Origin: a virus
Length of the DNA: 33,742 bases
Reading direction: 5' to 3' (one strand)
IMG/VR virus record: IMGVR_UViG_3300009108_000034
Coordinates: 1 to 33,742 of that record
The position numbers were made by a program, and so were the translations under genes. Position 1 is the first letter of the stretch; each line of letters starts with the position of its first letter. Positions 1 through 8,891 of the stretch are shown here, piece by piece. The notes beneath the pieces are model-generated. The model saw only the letters and a list, made by a program, of their open reading frames with translations. It was not told the DNA's origin and ran no database searches.

Positions 1-347
1 ATTTAAAAAGGAAAAAAAAGATAACAACTGGGCAACTTTATAAATCTTTAAAATATAAAATAATACCAGATAAAAATTCTACTATTTTAAATTTTGAAAT
101 GGAAGATTATGGATTATTTGTAGACAAAGGGGTAAAAGGAAAAGACCCAAATGCTCTACCACCCAAAGCAAAATATTATGGAATACAAAAAGCACCCAAT
201 AGTCCATATCAATTTGGTGCTATGAAAAGCAGAGGATTAAGAAAGGCATTAAATAGATGGACTGTACAGAAAAATATAAAAGGAGTTAGAGATAAAAAGG
301 GTAGATTTTTACCTAGAAAGAGTATGCAATTTATGATGGCAAGAAGT
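1..347. repeat. Left copy of terminal redundancy
   Basis: Bases 1-347 align without gaps to 33396-33742. Bases 1-103 and 234-347 are identical between copies, while 104-233 carry about 38 substitutions. This is the usual sign of an assembly that ran once round a circular or concatemeric phage genome and slightly past its start. Confidence 0.93.
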
Positions 348-491
348 ATTTATTTATCAGGACTAGAAGCAACTATGTTTTTTACAGACCCATACAATAA
401 ATTAATAAAAGCATTTACAAGAAAGTTTTTTGATGCTTTTATAATAGATGTTGATGAAAAAATTATTCACAGTTTAAATGAAAAAAAATAA
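1..491 (+). CDS. Tail completion/neck protein, HK97 gp10-like (3' part)
   Basis: The frame is open from base 3, so the ATG at 99 is internal. The matching copy at the right edge shows the true start (33326), giving about 186 residues if the circle is joined. The protein is small and basic, with a central G-L-F-V-D-K-G-V-K-G stretch and a C-terminal R-x-F-L-P-R-K-S-M segment. The DxG...RPF/LPRKS pattern is typical of HK97 gp10-like proteins that join head and tail. It stops one base into the next gene (ATAATGG overlap), as expected in a late operon. The exact role (neck or tail completion) is inferred from family pattern and position. Confidence 0.7.
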   Translation, partial: LKRKKKITTGQLYKSLKYKIIPDKNSTILNFEMEDYGLFVDKGVKGKDPNALPPKAKYYGIQKAPNSPYQFGAMKSRGLRKALNRWTVQKNIKGVRDKKGRFLPRKSMQFMMARSIYLSGLEATMFFTDPYNKLIKAFTRKFFDAFIIDVDEKIIHSLNEKK

Positions 492-1492
492 TGGCAATAA
501 TACCTCTACGAAGTCCTAGATTTGAAATATTAACAACCCCAGCAACTGCTGTTTCTGCTAAATTAAAACTTACCATTGATGGCACATTACGATATGATAT
601 TGTAAAATCTTGTACAGCAACAGAAACTGTAACATTTGAGATAGCTGAATTATGTAGAGATTATATTGAACCTTTAATGTGGGAAGTTGGAGGCTATCCG
701 TATGGTAATTTGTCAAAAATAGATATTGGAAGGGAAATTATTTTTTATACTGGTGCAAATGCAACTGGAAGTGTTGTGGCTGGTGGAACAAGTGTTGATT
801 ATGATGGGTTTGATGGTTATGGAGATTATATGGAAGGAGCAAATTGGGAAATTCCTGACGGAGCAACTAATGCGTTTTTGTTAAGTAAAAATCCTAGTGA
901 TAGTTATGAGATATTTATTCCAGAAAATACTGCTGGATGGATTGTTGGTTTAAATACAAGTGAAGAAAAAGGTAGTGTTTCATTTTTGGCAGGAGACACA
1001 ACTGAAACATTCCGAAGTTCTACCTGTACAATTAATAGAGTAGCTTGTTCTAAATATACTCCGTCAAGAATATGGTTTGTTAATAAATTTGGAGCTATAC
1101 AAGAATTATATTTTTTTACTAAAGAAGTGGAGATATTAAAAACCAATAAAGAAAACTATCAAAGAAATACAATAGATACAAGTGAAGAAACCCCGAGTTA
1201 CTTTAGACCTAAATATTCTACTTATGATACTTTTCCACATCCAATTACTACGTTTTCAAAAAATGGAAGAAAGACTTATAAATTAAGTTCTGGGTATTAT
1301 CCTGAATGGGCAAACACTTATTTTGAGCAATTAATGTTATCGGAATATATATGGATATACAAAGATACTTGTCCAGTATCAGTTCAATTAAAGACAAGTA
1401 CAATGAGTTTTAAAACACAATTAAATGATAAACTTATTGAATATACTATGTCGTTTGAAGAAGCATTTGATACTATAAATAATGTCAGATAA
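491..1492 (+). CDS. Putative tail/baseplate virion protein
   Basis: A 333-residue protein of mostly beta-strand character starting I-I-P-L-R-S-P-R-F-E. It lies between the tail completion protein and a 702-residue tail protein that follows after zero intergenic bases. The opening resembles conserved structural proteins of flavobacterial phages, but I cannot assign a named family. There is no signal peptide or membrane segment. Acidic and aromatic residues are spread throughout. From its location two genes ahead of the tape measure it is probably part of the tail tip or baseplate; this is inference. Confidence 0.55.
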   Translation: MAIIPLRSPRFEILTTPATAVSAKLKLTIDGTLRYDIVKSCTATETVTFEIAELCRDYIEPLMWEVGGYPYGNLSKIDIGREIIFYTGANATGSVVAGGTSVDYDGFDGYGDYMEGANWEIPDGATNAFLLSKNPSDSYEIFIPENTAGWIVGLNTSEEKGSVSFLAGDTTETFRSSTCTINRVACSKYTPSRIWFVNKFGAIQELYFFTKEVEILKTNKENYQRNTIDTSEETPSYFRPKYSTYDTFPHPITTFSKNGRKTYKLSSGYYPEWANTYFEQLMLSEYIWIYKDTCPVSVQLKTSTMSFKTQLNDKLIEYTMSFEEAFDTINNVR

Positions 1493-3601
1493 ATGCAAAA
1501 ACTTCAACTCTATATTGATAGCACACCACTTGATGATAACCCAACCTATCTAAGAGTTGATTTATTTAAAGATGAATCAGTTTCAATTACTCAATCAATA
1601 AAAAATGTAAAAGATATATCTAAAGTATATACAGAATTTACACAAACCTTTACCATACCTGCATCTCAAACAAATAATAAACTTTTTAAACATTATTATA
1701 ATTTTGATATTGGAACAAATGCTATGCCTGGATTTGATGCAAGAAAAAAATTAAGGTCAGAAATTCAATTAAATGATATTCCTTTTAAGGATGGATATGT
1801 AAGACTAGAGGGAGTGGAATTAAAAAAAAATAAAGCATACGCATATAAAATTACCTTCTTTGGAAATACTGTAAACTTAAAAGATATTTTGGGAGAAAAT
1901 CAATTAGGTTCTTTGACTTCATTAAATTCAGAAAACTTAGATTATGATTATTCAACCGTAGCTTCAAGATTTTATAATGGAGACCCTGCAAGTGATACTA
2001 TTTTAGCACCTTTAGTAACGCATACAAGACAATTATATTATAATACTTCTGCTTTATCTGTAGGTGCAGGGAATTTATATAAACCATCAAGTGGATATTC
2101 CACTTCAGCTAATGGTGTTTACTGGTCAGACCTTAAATATGCACATAGATTATATGAAATAATTTTAGCAATAGAATCTACTTATGATATAAACTTTTCA
2201 ACTGATTTTTTTAATACAAGTAATCAAGATTTTTATGGATTATATATGTGGCTTCATAGAAAAAAAGGAGCAGTAGAACCTGCCACAGAAATAGATATAC
2301 AATATCAACAAGTAAGTGGGTTTTCAGCTTATAGTACTCCTAGTCCAGAAACAACTATGGTAACAGGGGCATTAATTATCCCCAGTTCATTAGTAAGTAC
2401 CCCTAATTATTTAAATAGTAATGATTTATCACTTTATACATCATCTACTGACCCTTATAATGTTAGAATATATAGAAACGGAAGTTTATTTTATCAAGCA
2501 GGTGGCTTAGTAGGAAATCAAGTATTGGGCTCATCTCAATTTGGTTTATTATCAGCAGGTAATTATACAGTTTCTGTGGCAGCAGAAACAGTTATTACAT
2601 TTGCAGTTGGGGATATTAGATGGCAAATATCAGGTCAAAAGGGAGAGGAAGTGAGTAGTTGGTCGGATGAATGGAGAAGTGATTATTCAACAAGTACCAG
2701 TTCAACTTTTGAATTTGTTATAACAGAACAAATACCTAAAATGAAAATCATAGATTTTTTAAGTGGGTTATTTAAATTATTTAATCTGACTGCTTATGTT
2801 GATATTACAGGAACAATAGTGGTAAGAACTTTAGATAGTTATTATGCAGATGAGAAAGCTGTTACTTGGACTTTGGATAATTATATAGATATTAAAAAAA
2901 GTAGTATAAATGTAGCACTACCTTTTAAACAAGTTGATTTTAAATATAAAGGATTGGGAACTTATTTAGCACAACAATATAATCAATTACAAGATTCAGG
3001 TTGGGGTTCTTTAAATTATAGTTTAGATGAGGCTATTTATGATGCACCTGAAAAAATTTATAAACTTGAAGTTCCTTTTGAACATCTACAATATGAAAGA
3101 TTATTTTCAGGCAGTACAGCAACAACAATTCAATATGGTTGGTGTGTAGATGATAATAAAGATTCATATATAGGTCAAGCAATTATTTTTTATGCTATTA
3201 GAGTTACAGGTGGTGATGCTGTATTATTTAAAGCATCAGAAAGTAGCAATACTGCTTTAAGTAATTATGTAATTCCATCTAACAGTCAATCCTTAACTGC
3301 TTCTACAGATTCTCAAAATATAAATTTTATGAATGAAAAAAATGAATATCGTGCTCAAGAATCTACAGCTAATGATTTTACTGATACTTTATTTGAAAAA
3401 TATTATAGCACTTACATTGTAAATATTTTTAATAATAAAAGAAGATTAACAAAGATAACTGCATACCTACCTTTAAAAATGATATATAATTTAGAATTAA
3501 ACGATAAAATTTCGTTAAATAATAAAACGTATCAGATTAATAGTGTTAAAACAAATCTTATAACTGGTAAAAGTAATTTTGAATTATTAAATGTAGTATG
3601 A
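1493..3601 (+). CDS. Large tail/baseplate hub-like virion protein
   Basis: A 702-residue protein. Residues 1-130 contain the segment F-T-Q-T-F-T-I-P-A-S and an N-F-D-I-G stretch. The C-terminal 60 residues (L-P-L-K-M-I-Y-N-L-E-L-N-D-K-I, then L-I-T-G-K-S) resemble the end of a recurrent large tail protein of Bacteroidota phages. No membrane segment or enzyme motif is visible. It begins on the base after the preceding stop and ends in an ATGA overlap with the next small gene. A tail hub or distal-tail role fits its size and position beside the tape measure, but the family cannot be named from sequence alone. Confidence 0.55.
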   Translation: MQKLQLYIDSTPLDDNPTYLRVDLFKDESVSITQSIKNVKDISKVYTEFTQTFTIPASQTNNKLFKHYYNFDIGTNAMPGFDARKKLRSEIQLNDIPFKDGYVRLEGVELKKNKAYAYKITFFGNTVNLKDILGENQLGSLTSLNSENLDYDYSTVASRFYNGDPASDTILAPLVTHTRQLYYNTSALSVGAGNLYKPSSGYSTSANGVYWSDLKYAHRLYEIILAIESTYDINFSTDFFNTSNQDFYGLYMWLHRKKGAVEPATEIDIQYQQVSGFSAYSTPSPETTMVTGALIIPSSLVSTPNYLNSNDLSLYTSSTDPYNVRIYRNGSLFYQAGGLVGNQVLGSSQFGLLSAGNYTVSVAAETVITFAVGDIRWQISGQKGEEVSSWSDEWRSDYSTSTSSTFEFVITEQIPKMKIIDFLSGLFKLFNLTAYVDITGTIVVRTLDSYYADEKAVTWTLDNYIDIKKSSINVALPFKQVDFKYKGLGTYLAQQYNQLQDSGWGSLNYSLDEAIYDAPEKIYKLEVPFEHLQYERLFSGSTATTIQYGWCVDDNKDSYIGQAIIFYAIRVTGGDAVLFKASESSNTALSNYVIPSNSQSLTASTDSQNINFMNEKNEYRAQESTANDFTDTLFEKYYSTYIVNIFNNKRRLTKITAYLPLKMIYNLELNDKISLNNKTYQINSVKTNLITGKSNFELLNVV

Positions 3602-3741
3602 TAAAAAATATAATAGACTTATTACAGGTTGCAAAAGGCGATACAGAAAATATTAAAATAGCACAAGGTAAATATGCGTTACCTACAAATTTTAAAAACG
3701 CATATAAACAAATTAAAAAAGAAATCCAATGGCTTCAGTAA
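3598..3741 (+). CDS. Small conserved-type tail-operon protein (47 aa)
   Basis: A 47-residue ORF that starts in an ATGA overlap with the upstream tail protein and runs 13 bases into the tape measure gene. It is amphipathic and lysine-rich (I-I-D-L-L-Q-V-A-K-G-D-T near the start, K-Q-I-K-K-E-I-Q-W-L-Q at the end). The double overlap supports real translation. It may also serve to couple ribosomes onto the tape measure start. Function unknown. Confidence 0.5.
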   Translation: MIKNIIDLLQVAKGDTENIKIAQGKYALPTNFKNAYKQIKKEIQWLQ

Positions 3742-5750
3742 TAAAAGAATATACTCTAAAAATTTCTACAAAAGAAGCACAAGCAGAGTTGAAAAAAACT
3801 ACAGATGCTTTAGAAATGCAAGATAATGCTATTATTAGAATCAAAGAGGATTTAGTTAAATATGAAAGGAAATTAAAAGAGGGGGTAAGTTGGAGACAGC
3901 AACAACACTTAAATGATGCTATAAAACGAACCAAAATAGAATTAAAAGAAGTTCTAACTGGTAGACAAAAATTAGCTAAACAAAGAACAAGAGATAATCA
4001 AAAATTAAGAGAAGCTAAAAAAAATGCTGCTGATTTTAGTGGAGCAATGGGAGTTTTAGATAGGGCAACTGGTGGGGCAGCATCCTCTATGACTAATTTG
4101 GTTGGGGGTATTGGAAAATCAACAAAAGGTTTTGGTAAGTTGAAAATTGCTATGATGGCAACTGGTTTTGGTGCTATTTTAATTGCTATAACTTCTATTA
4201 CTACAGCTCTAACATCAAACGAAGAAGGACAGGGAAAACTAATAAAAATGATGAATAGAGTAAAGGCTGTTGTTCAGACTGTTACTAATACATTAACAAA
4301 TTTTGGAAATACTTTATTGAGTGTAGGAAAATGGTTGGGTTCTAAATTTACAGGAGATACAGAAAAGGCGAATGAAGCATTAGGTGAAATGAAAGAGAAC
4401 TGGGATAAAACTACTGATAGTGTTAAAAATTTCGGAGAAGAAACAAGAAAAAATATAAAAATAGCAGATGAAATGAGTGCTTTACAAATTAAAAACAGTA
4501 AAGCAGAAAGAGAATTATTAGTTGAAAGAGCAGAAGCAAATGCAGAAGTTGCTAAATTAAGGGAAATTGCAGCAGATAAAGAAAATGTAAGTGTTGAAGA
4601 AAGAATCAGAGTATTAAAAAAGGCTGCATCTATTGAAGATGAGATTGCAGCAAAAGAATCCCAATTAGCAAAAGATAAATTAAAAGCACATCAGCTTGAA
4701 ATGTCAATGGGAGTTTCCAAAACAGAGGATTACTTGAAAGAAGCTGAATTGATTGCAGCAGTTTCTAAGATTGAAACAGATAGGGCAACGAAAAAAAGAA
4801 TGCTTATAAGAACTACAAGTGCAGCAGAAAGAGAAGCACAAGCAGAAATAGATGCAGCTAAAAAAGAAGCTGATGATAAACAAAAACAAGTTGATGCAGA
4901 TGAAGATACAAGAATAAAAGAACTTGCTGATTTAAAAAAGAATATTAGGGATGCAGAAGCAAATCAAAAAGATGAAGAAAGAGCATTAGAATTAATAAAA
5001 ATACAAGAGCATTATGATGCATTAATATTACTGGCAGATGAAAACAATTTAGTGACTGATGAATTAAAAGCAACAAGAGATGAAATGCTAGCAGAAAAAA
5101 AGGCTGAACACACACAGGAAGATTTGGATGAAAAACAAGCTGCAGCAGATGAAATAGAAAAAATAGAGAAACAAAAAAGAAAATCTGCAATGGCTACCTT
5201 AGATACTGCTGCAAGATTATTTGGGGAAGAAACTGCTATGGGAAAAGCTATGTTATTGGCGAAGCAAGTAATGTTAGTAAAACAATTAATAAATGATGCG
5301 AAGTCTCAAATATCAACAGGAACAAAAGCAGTTAATGAATCGGTAACTACTGGAGCAGGAGCAGGAACAGAAGTAGCAGGTTCAATAGCAAAAGGTACAA
5401 ATACAGCACCACCTCCTTTAAATGTTCCTTTTATTTTATCAGCAGTTGCCACAGGAATTGGAGTTATGGCATCAGTAAAATCTGCAATAAAAGCAACTAA
5501 GTCTGCTGCAAAAGGTGCAGGTAGACCCATACCCGCAATGGCTACACCAAGTGCTGCAATAAGTGCTGCCCCTACCTTAGACCCAATTATTCCAGATGCA
5601 CAAGGAGTTGGTGGGGGTGGGGTAAATCAATTAGCAGAAGCATTGGGTGGTCAAACCCAACCACCAATACAAGCATTTGTAGTAAGTAATGATGTTACTA
5701 GTGCTCAAAGTCTTGAAAGAAATATTGTAGATAGTGCCACATTAGGATAA
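3729..5750 (+). CDS. Tail tape measure protein
   Basis: A 673-residue protein with the classic tape-measure make-up. Long alanine-, lysine- and glutamate-rich coiled-coil stretches lie at about 10-100 and 235-500. A hydrophobic membrane-like segment sits at about 139-162 (A-M-M-A-T-G-F-G-A-I-L-I-A-I). A small-residue C-terminal region follows. Tape measure proteins set tail length and reach the host membrane during DNA entry. It is the only long coiled-coil protein in the tail block. It is preceded by two likely tail-tip proteins rather than by the tube protein, which is not the common order. The presence of a tape measure implies a long-tailed virion. Confidence 0.85.
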   Translation: MASVIKEYTLKISTKEAQAELKKTTDALEMQDNAIIRIKEDLVKYERKLKEGVSWRQQQHLNDAIKRTKIELKEVLTGRQKLAKQRTRDNQKLREAKKNAADFSGAMGVLDRATGGAASSMTNLVGGIGKSTKGFGKLKIAMMATGFGAILIAITSITTALTSNEEGQGKLIKMMNRVKAVVQTVTNTLTNFGNTLLSVGKWLGSKFTGDTEKANEALGEMKENWDKTTDSVKNFGEETRKNIKIADEMSALQIKNSKAERELLVERAEANAEVAKLREIAADKENVSVEERIRVLKKAASIEDEIAAKESQLAKDKLKAHQLEMSMGVSKTEDYLKEAELIAAVSKIETDRATKKRMLIRTTSAAEREAQAEIDAAKKEADDKQKQVDADEDTRIKELADLKKNIRDAEANQKDEERALELIKIQEHYDALILLADENNLVTDELKATRDEMLAEKKAEHTQEDLDEKQAAADEIEKIEKQKRKSAMATLDTAARLFGEETAMGKAMLLAKQVMLVKQLINDAKSQISTGTKAVNESVTTGAGAGTEVAGSIAKGTNTAPPPLNVPFILSAVATGIGVMASVKSAIKATKSAAKGAGRPIPAMATPSAAISAAPTLDPIIPDAQGVGGGGVNQLAEALGGQTQPPIQAFVVSNDVTSAQSLERNIVDSATLG

Positions 5751-5859
5751 ATACAAAATTGTTTAAGTAATTCGTTATGTATGTATATAAACAGAACCAA
5801 GTCTTTTAAGAGATATTTTAAAAAAATAACAAAACAAAGTTTTAAAAAAAGTTTTAAAA

Positions 5860-6438
5860 ATGAGAATTATAGAATTAATATTAGATGAGGCTCAAACACT
5901 AATGGGTATTGAAGCAATATCTATAGTGGAAAATCCTGCAATAGAAGAAAATTTTTTGGCTTTAAAGTCCGAAGAAATAAAATTAACAGAAGTTAATAAA
6001 GAAAAAAAGATTTTAATGGGTGCTTTGCTTGTACCTAATAAACCTATTTTTAGAACAAACGGAGAAGAAGATTACTATATTTATTTTTCAAAAGATACTG
6101 TATTAAAAGCATCTCAACTTTATTTAAAAAATGGTAATCAAAATAATTCAACACTAGAACATCAACACGAACTTAATGGACTTACTTTAGTTGAAAGTTG
6201 GATAGTTGAAGATACTAAATTTGACAAGTCAAGAAAATATGGTTTAAATGTACCAGTCGGAACTTGGATGGGTTCAGTAAAAGTTAATAATGATGATGTA
6301 TGGGATGAATATGTTAAAAGTGGTAAGGTAAGGGGTTTTAGTATAGAGGGATATTTTGTAGATAAAATGCAAAATAAAACAGAACAAAAGGCTCAAGCAC
6401 TTTTAAGTAAGATTAAAAATATTATTAAGGATAAATGA
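5860..6438 (+). CDS. Prohead protease, XkdF-like (S78-type)
   Basis: A 192-residue protein with the XkdF/S78 serine protease pattern. It has H101 and H103 in L-E-H-Q-H-E-L-N-G, the following V-E-S-W-I-V-E-D, and the likely nucleophile S161 in V-R-G-F-S-I-E-G. Such enzymes mature the capsid by cutting scaffold and capsid precursors. The position directly ahead of scaffold and capsid supports this. The start follows a TTTTAAAAATG context typical of the host group. The 109-bp upstream gap is AT-rich and holds a TCGTTATGTATG tract that may be a promoter. Confidence 0.8.
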   Translation: MRIIELILDEAQTLMGIEAISIVENPAIEENFLALKSEEIKLTEVNKEKKILMGALLVPNKPIFRTNGEEDYYIYFSKDTVLKASQLYLKNGNQNNSTLEHQHELNGLTLVESWIVEDTKFDKSRKYGLNVPVGTWMGSVKVNNDDVWDEYVKSGKVRGFSIEGYFVDKMQNKTEQKAQALLSKIKNIIKDK

Positions 6439-6596
6439 GACAAATGAGACAGAGTGAGACATTTATTCGTAGTAGAACAAGTCCTAAAAATAGTAGAAGG
6501 GGTTGTTTGTGTAAAGATACAAATACATACTCTAGAGAATGTTGCGATGGCTCATTATGGGCACAAGGCATTGGGGTAATTAGTAGAACTGCATAA
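6435..6596 (+). CDS. Cys-rich mini-protein (53 aa) between protease and scaffold
   Basis: The ORF starts in an ATGA overlap with the protease stop. It encodes 53 residues, basic at the N-terminus, with a compact motif G-C-L-C-K-D-T-N-T-Y-S-R-E-C-C-D-G-S followed by Q-G-I-G. The four cysteines are arranged CxC then CC, which suggests a metal site or disulfide knot. I have an impression that similar short peptides follow capsid proteases in other Bacteroidota phages, but cannot verify it. Function unknown; a minor virion component is possible. Confidence 0.6.
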   Translation: MRQMRQSETFIRSRTSPKNSRRGCLCKDTNTYSRECCDGSLWAQGIGVISRTA

Positions 6597-6639
6597 TGAA
6601 AATGCAAAATTAATTTTAATAATCGTTAAATAAATAATT

Positions 6640-7272
6640 ATGAAAAGTAGTGATATGATAAACAAAATTCGCACACTTCTTGATATTCAAGTTACGCTTG
6701 AACAAAGGAAGTTAGACAATGGTACTGTATTAGAAGCAGAATCATTTAGTAAGGGTAACGAGGTTTTCATCAAAACAGAAGATGAAAAGGTCGCTATGCC
6801 TATTGGAGAATATACTCTTGAAGATGGTCAAGTTTTACTTGTAAAAGAAGAAGGAGTTATTGCTGAACTTACATCAAAATCCAAAGAAGAAGAAGAAGAA
6901 GATGAAGATTTGAGAGATGATGGAAAAGAAGCTGCCGTAGATGATTGGGAGGGAATGGAAAAAAGAATTAAAAATCTTGAAGATGCCGTAGCTGATTTAA
7001 AAAAAGACAAAGAACCTCGTTCCGAAGAAGAAAAAGATGAAAAGGATATTGAGGTAGATGCTGAAAAAGAAAAACAAATAAAATCTCGAACTGTTAAAGA
7101 GGAATTTGTTAATTCAAAAGAAAAAAACAAGGAGAAACTTTCTGAACCTGCTGTACAACCAATTAAGCATAGTCCAGAAGGAAACTTTAAAAAGGAAACT
7201 GCATTTCAGTTTTCTAAAAAGAGACCAAGTTCAGTTTTAGATACTGTAATGGAACAAATAATTAATAACTAA
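6640..7272 (+). CDS. Capsid scaffolding protein
   Basis: A 210-residue, highly charged protein. Residues 20-78 form a small beta-rich domain (G-N-E-V-F-I-K-T-E-D-E-K-V-A-M-P-I-G-E-Y). A long Glu/Lys-rich, probably helical region with a poly-Glu stretch follows at about 83-170. The C-terminal tail is basic, as in scaffold proteins that bind capsid subunits. It lies between the protease and the major capsid gene, the normal place for a scaffold. The start at 6640 is preceded by a TCGTTAAATAAATAATT tract. Confidence 0.75.
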   Translation: MKSSDMINKIRTLLDIQVTLEQRKLDNGTVLEAESFSKGNEVFIKTEDEKVAMPIGEYTLEDGQVLLVKEEGVIAELTSKSKEEEEEDEDLRDDGKEAAVDDWEGMEKRIKNLEDAVADLKKDKEPRSEEEKDEKDIEVDAEKEKQIKSRTVKEEFVNSKEKNKEKLSEPAVQPIKHSPEGNFKKETAFQFSKKRPSSVLDTVMEQIINN

Positions 7273-7287
7273 TAAACAATTTTAAAA

Positions 7288-8208
7288 ATGGCTTTAAGTA
7301 TTACATCAACGTATGCAGGAGAATTTGCTGGAAAGTATATTGCTGCTGCATTATTATCAGGGGACACTATCGCTAAGGGCGGAATAGAAGTGAAACCAAA
7401 CATTAAGTACAAAGAAGTAATTAAAAAAGTTGCGACAGCTTCTTTAATTGCCAATGGTTCTTGTGATTTTACTAATGCAGGAGATGTCACTCTTACAGAG
7501 AGAATAATCCAGCCTGAAGAATTTCAAGTCAACCTAGAACTTTGTAAAACTCCATTTATATCTGACTGGGAAGCAGCACAAATGGGGTATTCAGCATTTG
7601 AAAAAATGCCACCTAAATTTTCTGACTTTTTAATTGGGCACGTTTCAGCAGAAGTGGCTCAAAAAACTGAACAAAATATTTGGAATGGTGTGAACGCAAC
7701 TGCAGGAGAATTTGACGGACTAATCACTTTAGCAAAAGCTGATACAGATGTTTCTGATATTTCAGGAACAGCTATTACTAATGCTAATGTAGTAGCAGAA
7801 ATGGCGAAAGTTATAGATGCTTGTCCATCTGCTCTTTATGGAAAAGAAGATTTGAAACTTTACGTTTCTCAAAATGTAGCGAAAGCATACATCAGAGCAT
7901 TGGGAGGATTTGCTAATGTAACAGGTGGGGTTGATAATCAATCTCAAATGTGGTATTCAGGTCAAGTATTATCATTTGATGGAGTTAATATATTCTTAGC
8001 AAATGGAATGGATGACAACCAAATGGTATTGGCTCAAAAATCTAATTTATATTTTGGAACTGGTTTAATGAATGACCTTAATTTAGTGAAAGTGCTAGAT
8101 ATGGCAGATTTGGATGGTTCGCAAAATGCTAGATTCATAATGAGATTTACAGCTACAGTTCAGTATGGTTACGGAAGCGAAATCGTACTTTACGACACAT
8201 CTGTATAA
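7288..8208 (+). CDS. Major capsid protein
   Basis: A 306-residue protein with the size and composition of an HK97-fold capsid subunit and features common in flavobacterial phages (an N-terminal A-G-E-F-A-G-K-Y-I-A-A-A-L-L-S-G segment and a C-terminal R-F-I-M-R-F-T-A-T-V-Q-Y-G-Y-G). It follows protease and scaffold genes and ends just before a strong hairpin terminator, as expected for a very abundant product. The ATG sits behind TTTTAAAA with no Shine-Dalgarno site. The capsid call rests on context and remembered family pattern. Confidence 0.82.
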   Translation: MALSITSTYAGEFAGKYIAAALLSGDTIAKGGIEVKPNIKYKEVIKKVATASLIANGSCDFTNAGDVTLTERIIQPEEFQVNLELCKTPFISDWEAAQMGYSAFEKMPPKFSDFLIGHVSAEVAQKTEQNIWNGVNATAGEFDGLITLAKADTDVSDISGTAITNANVVAEMAKVIDACPSALYGKEDLKLYVSQNVAKAYIRALGGFANVTGGVDNQSQMWYSGQVLSFDGVNIFLANGMDDNQMVLAQKSNLYFGTGLMNDLNLVKVLDMADLDGSQNARFIMRFTATVQYGYGSEIVLYDTSV

Positions 8209-8220
8209 TATATTTTAATA

Positions 8221-8258
8221 AGGGTAGGATAGGATAACTCCTACCTTACCCTTTTTTT
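8221..8258 (+). terminator. Intrinsic terminator after capsid gene
   Basis: A 14-position stem (AGGGTAGGATAGGA against TCCTACCTTACCCT, one G-T and one A-C mismatch) with a TAAC loop, followed by seven T. It lies 12 bases after the capsid stop and may end, or stabilise the 3' end of, the capsid mRNA. Confidence 0.88.
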
Positions 8259-8280
8259 ATAACTTTTAAAAAATAAAATT

Positions 8281-8796
8281 ATGGCTTGTGCATTAACAAC
8301 AGGAAGAAGTGTTCCTTGTAAAAAAGGATTCGGAGGTATTAAGACTGTATATATGGCTGATTTTCCAGTAGTTGCAACAGTCGATGCTGACCAAACGATA
8401 TCTGCTTTTACTGATACACCTACTTGGTATCAATGGGATGTCAAAGGAAATTCATCGCTAGAAGTTGCTATTACTAGTTCTCGTGAAAATGGAACTACTT
8501 TTTATACTCAAACACTTAATTTAACATTACCATATCTTGATAATGCTACTAAAAACGAAATACAGCTTATTGCTCACGCAAGACCTGCAGTAGTAGTAGA
8601 GGATTATTATGGGAATCAATTATTATGTGGGTATGAAAATGGATGTGAAGTTACTGGAGGAACAATAGTAACAGGAGCTGCAGCAGGAGATTTAACTGGA
8701 TTTACTTTAGTATTTGAGGGCATTGAAGAAACTGCTCCATACTTTGTAGACTCAGGAGTTGTCTCTGGAAATGCAACACAAATTGACCCAGCTTAA
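8281..8796 (+). CDS. Putative major tail tube protein
   Basis: A 171-residue protein beginning M-A-C-A-L-T-T-G-R-S-V-P-C-K-K. It has a central S-R-E-N-G-T-T-F-Y-T-Q-T-L-N-L-T-L stretch and a G-C-E-V-T-G-G-T-I-V-T-G turn-rich segment, all suggesting a compact beta-barrel. Its own flanking terminators on both sides suit a highly expressed structural protein. A gene of this type commonly follows the capsid gene in flavobacterial phages. I favour the tail tube, but a head decoration protein is possible. Confidence 0.55.
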   Translation: MACALTTGRSVPCKKGFGGIKTVYMADFPVVATVDADQTISAFTDTPTWYQWDVKGNSSLEVAITSSRENGTTFYTQTLNLTLPYLDNATKNEIQLIAHARPAVVVEDYYGNQLLCGYENGCEVTGGTIVTGAAAGDLTGFTLVFEGIEETAPYFVDSGVVSGNATQIDPA

Positions 8797-8825
8797 TATT
8801 AATCATTAATATTAATTTTCTAAAG

Positions 8826-8853
8826 AAGCACTCTTTTTAAGGGTGCTTTTTTT
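8826..8853 (+). terminator. Intrinsic terminator after putative tail tube gene
   Basis: An 8-bp stem AAGCACTC / GGGTGCTT (one T-G pair) with a TTTTTAA loop and a T-rich tail at 8847-8853. It lies 30 bases after the gene, so this gene is a separate transcription unit between two terminators. Confidence 0.87.
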
Positions 8854-8864
8854 ATTTCACAAAT

Positions 8865-8872
8865 TAACTTTG
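8865..8872 (+). promoter_or_regulatory. Candidate -7 promoter element TAACTTTG
   Basis: An exact match to the Bacteroidota -7 consensus TAnnTTTG directly after a terminator and 19 bases before the ATG at 8892. No clear -33 TTG is seen at the usual spacing. It would restart transcription for the portal operon. Confidence 0.5.
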
Positions 8873-8891
8873 ATTGTTCGTTATATATAAA

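Noticed and set aside
104-233. Divergent block seen as a target of mutagenic retrohoming
   Set aside because: Changes are at all base types and mainly silent at one end, and no reverse transcriptase exists. Homologous recombination between alleles fits better.
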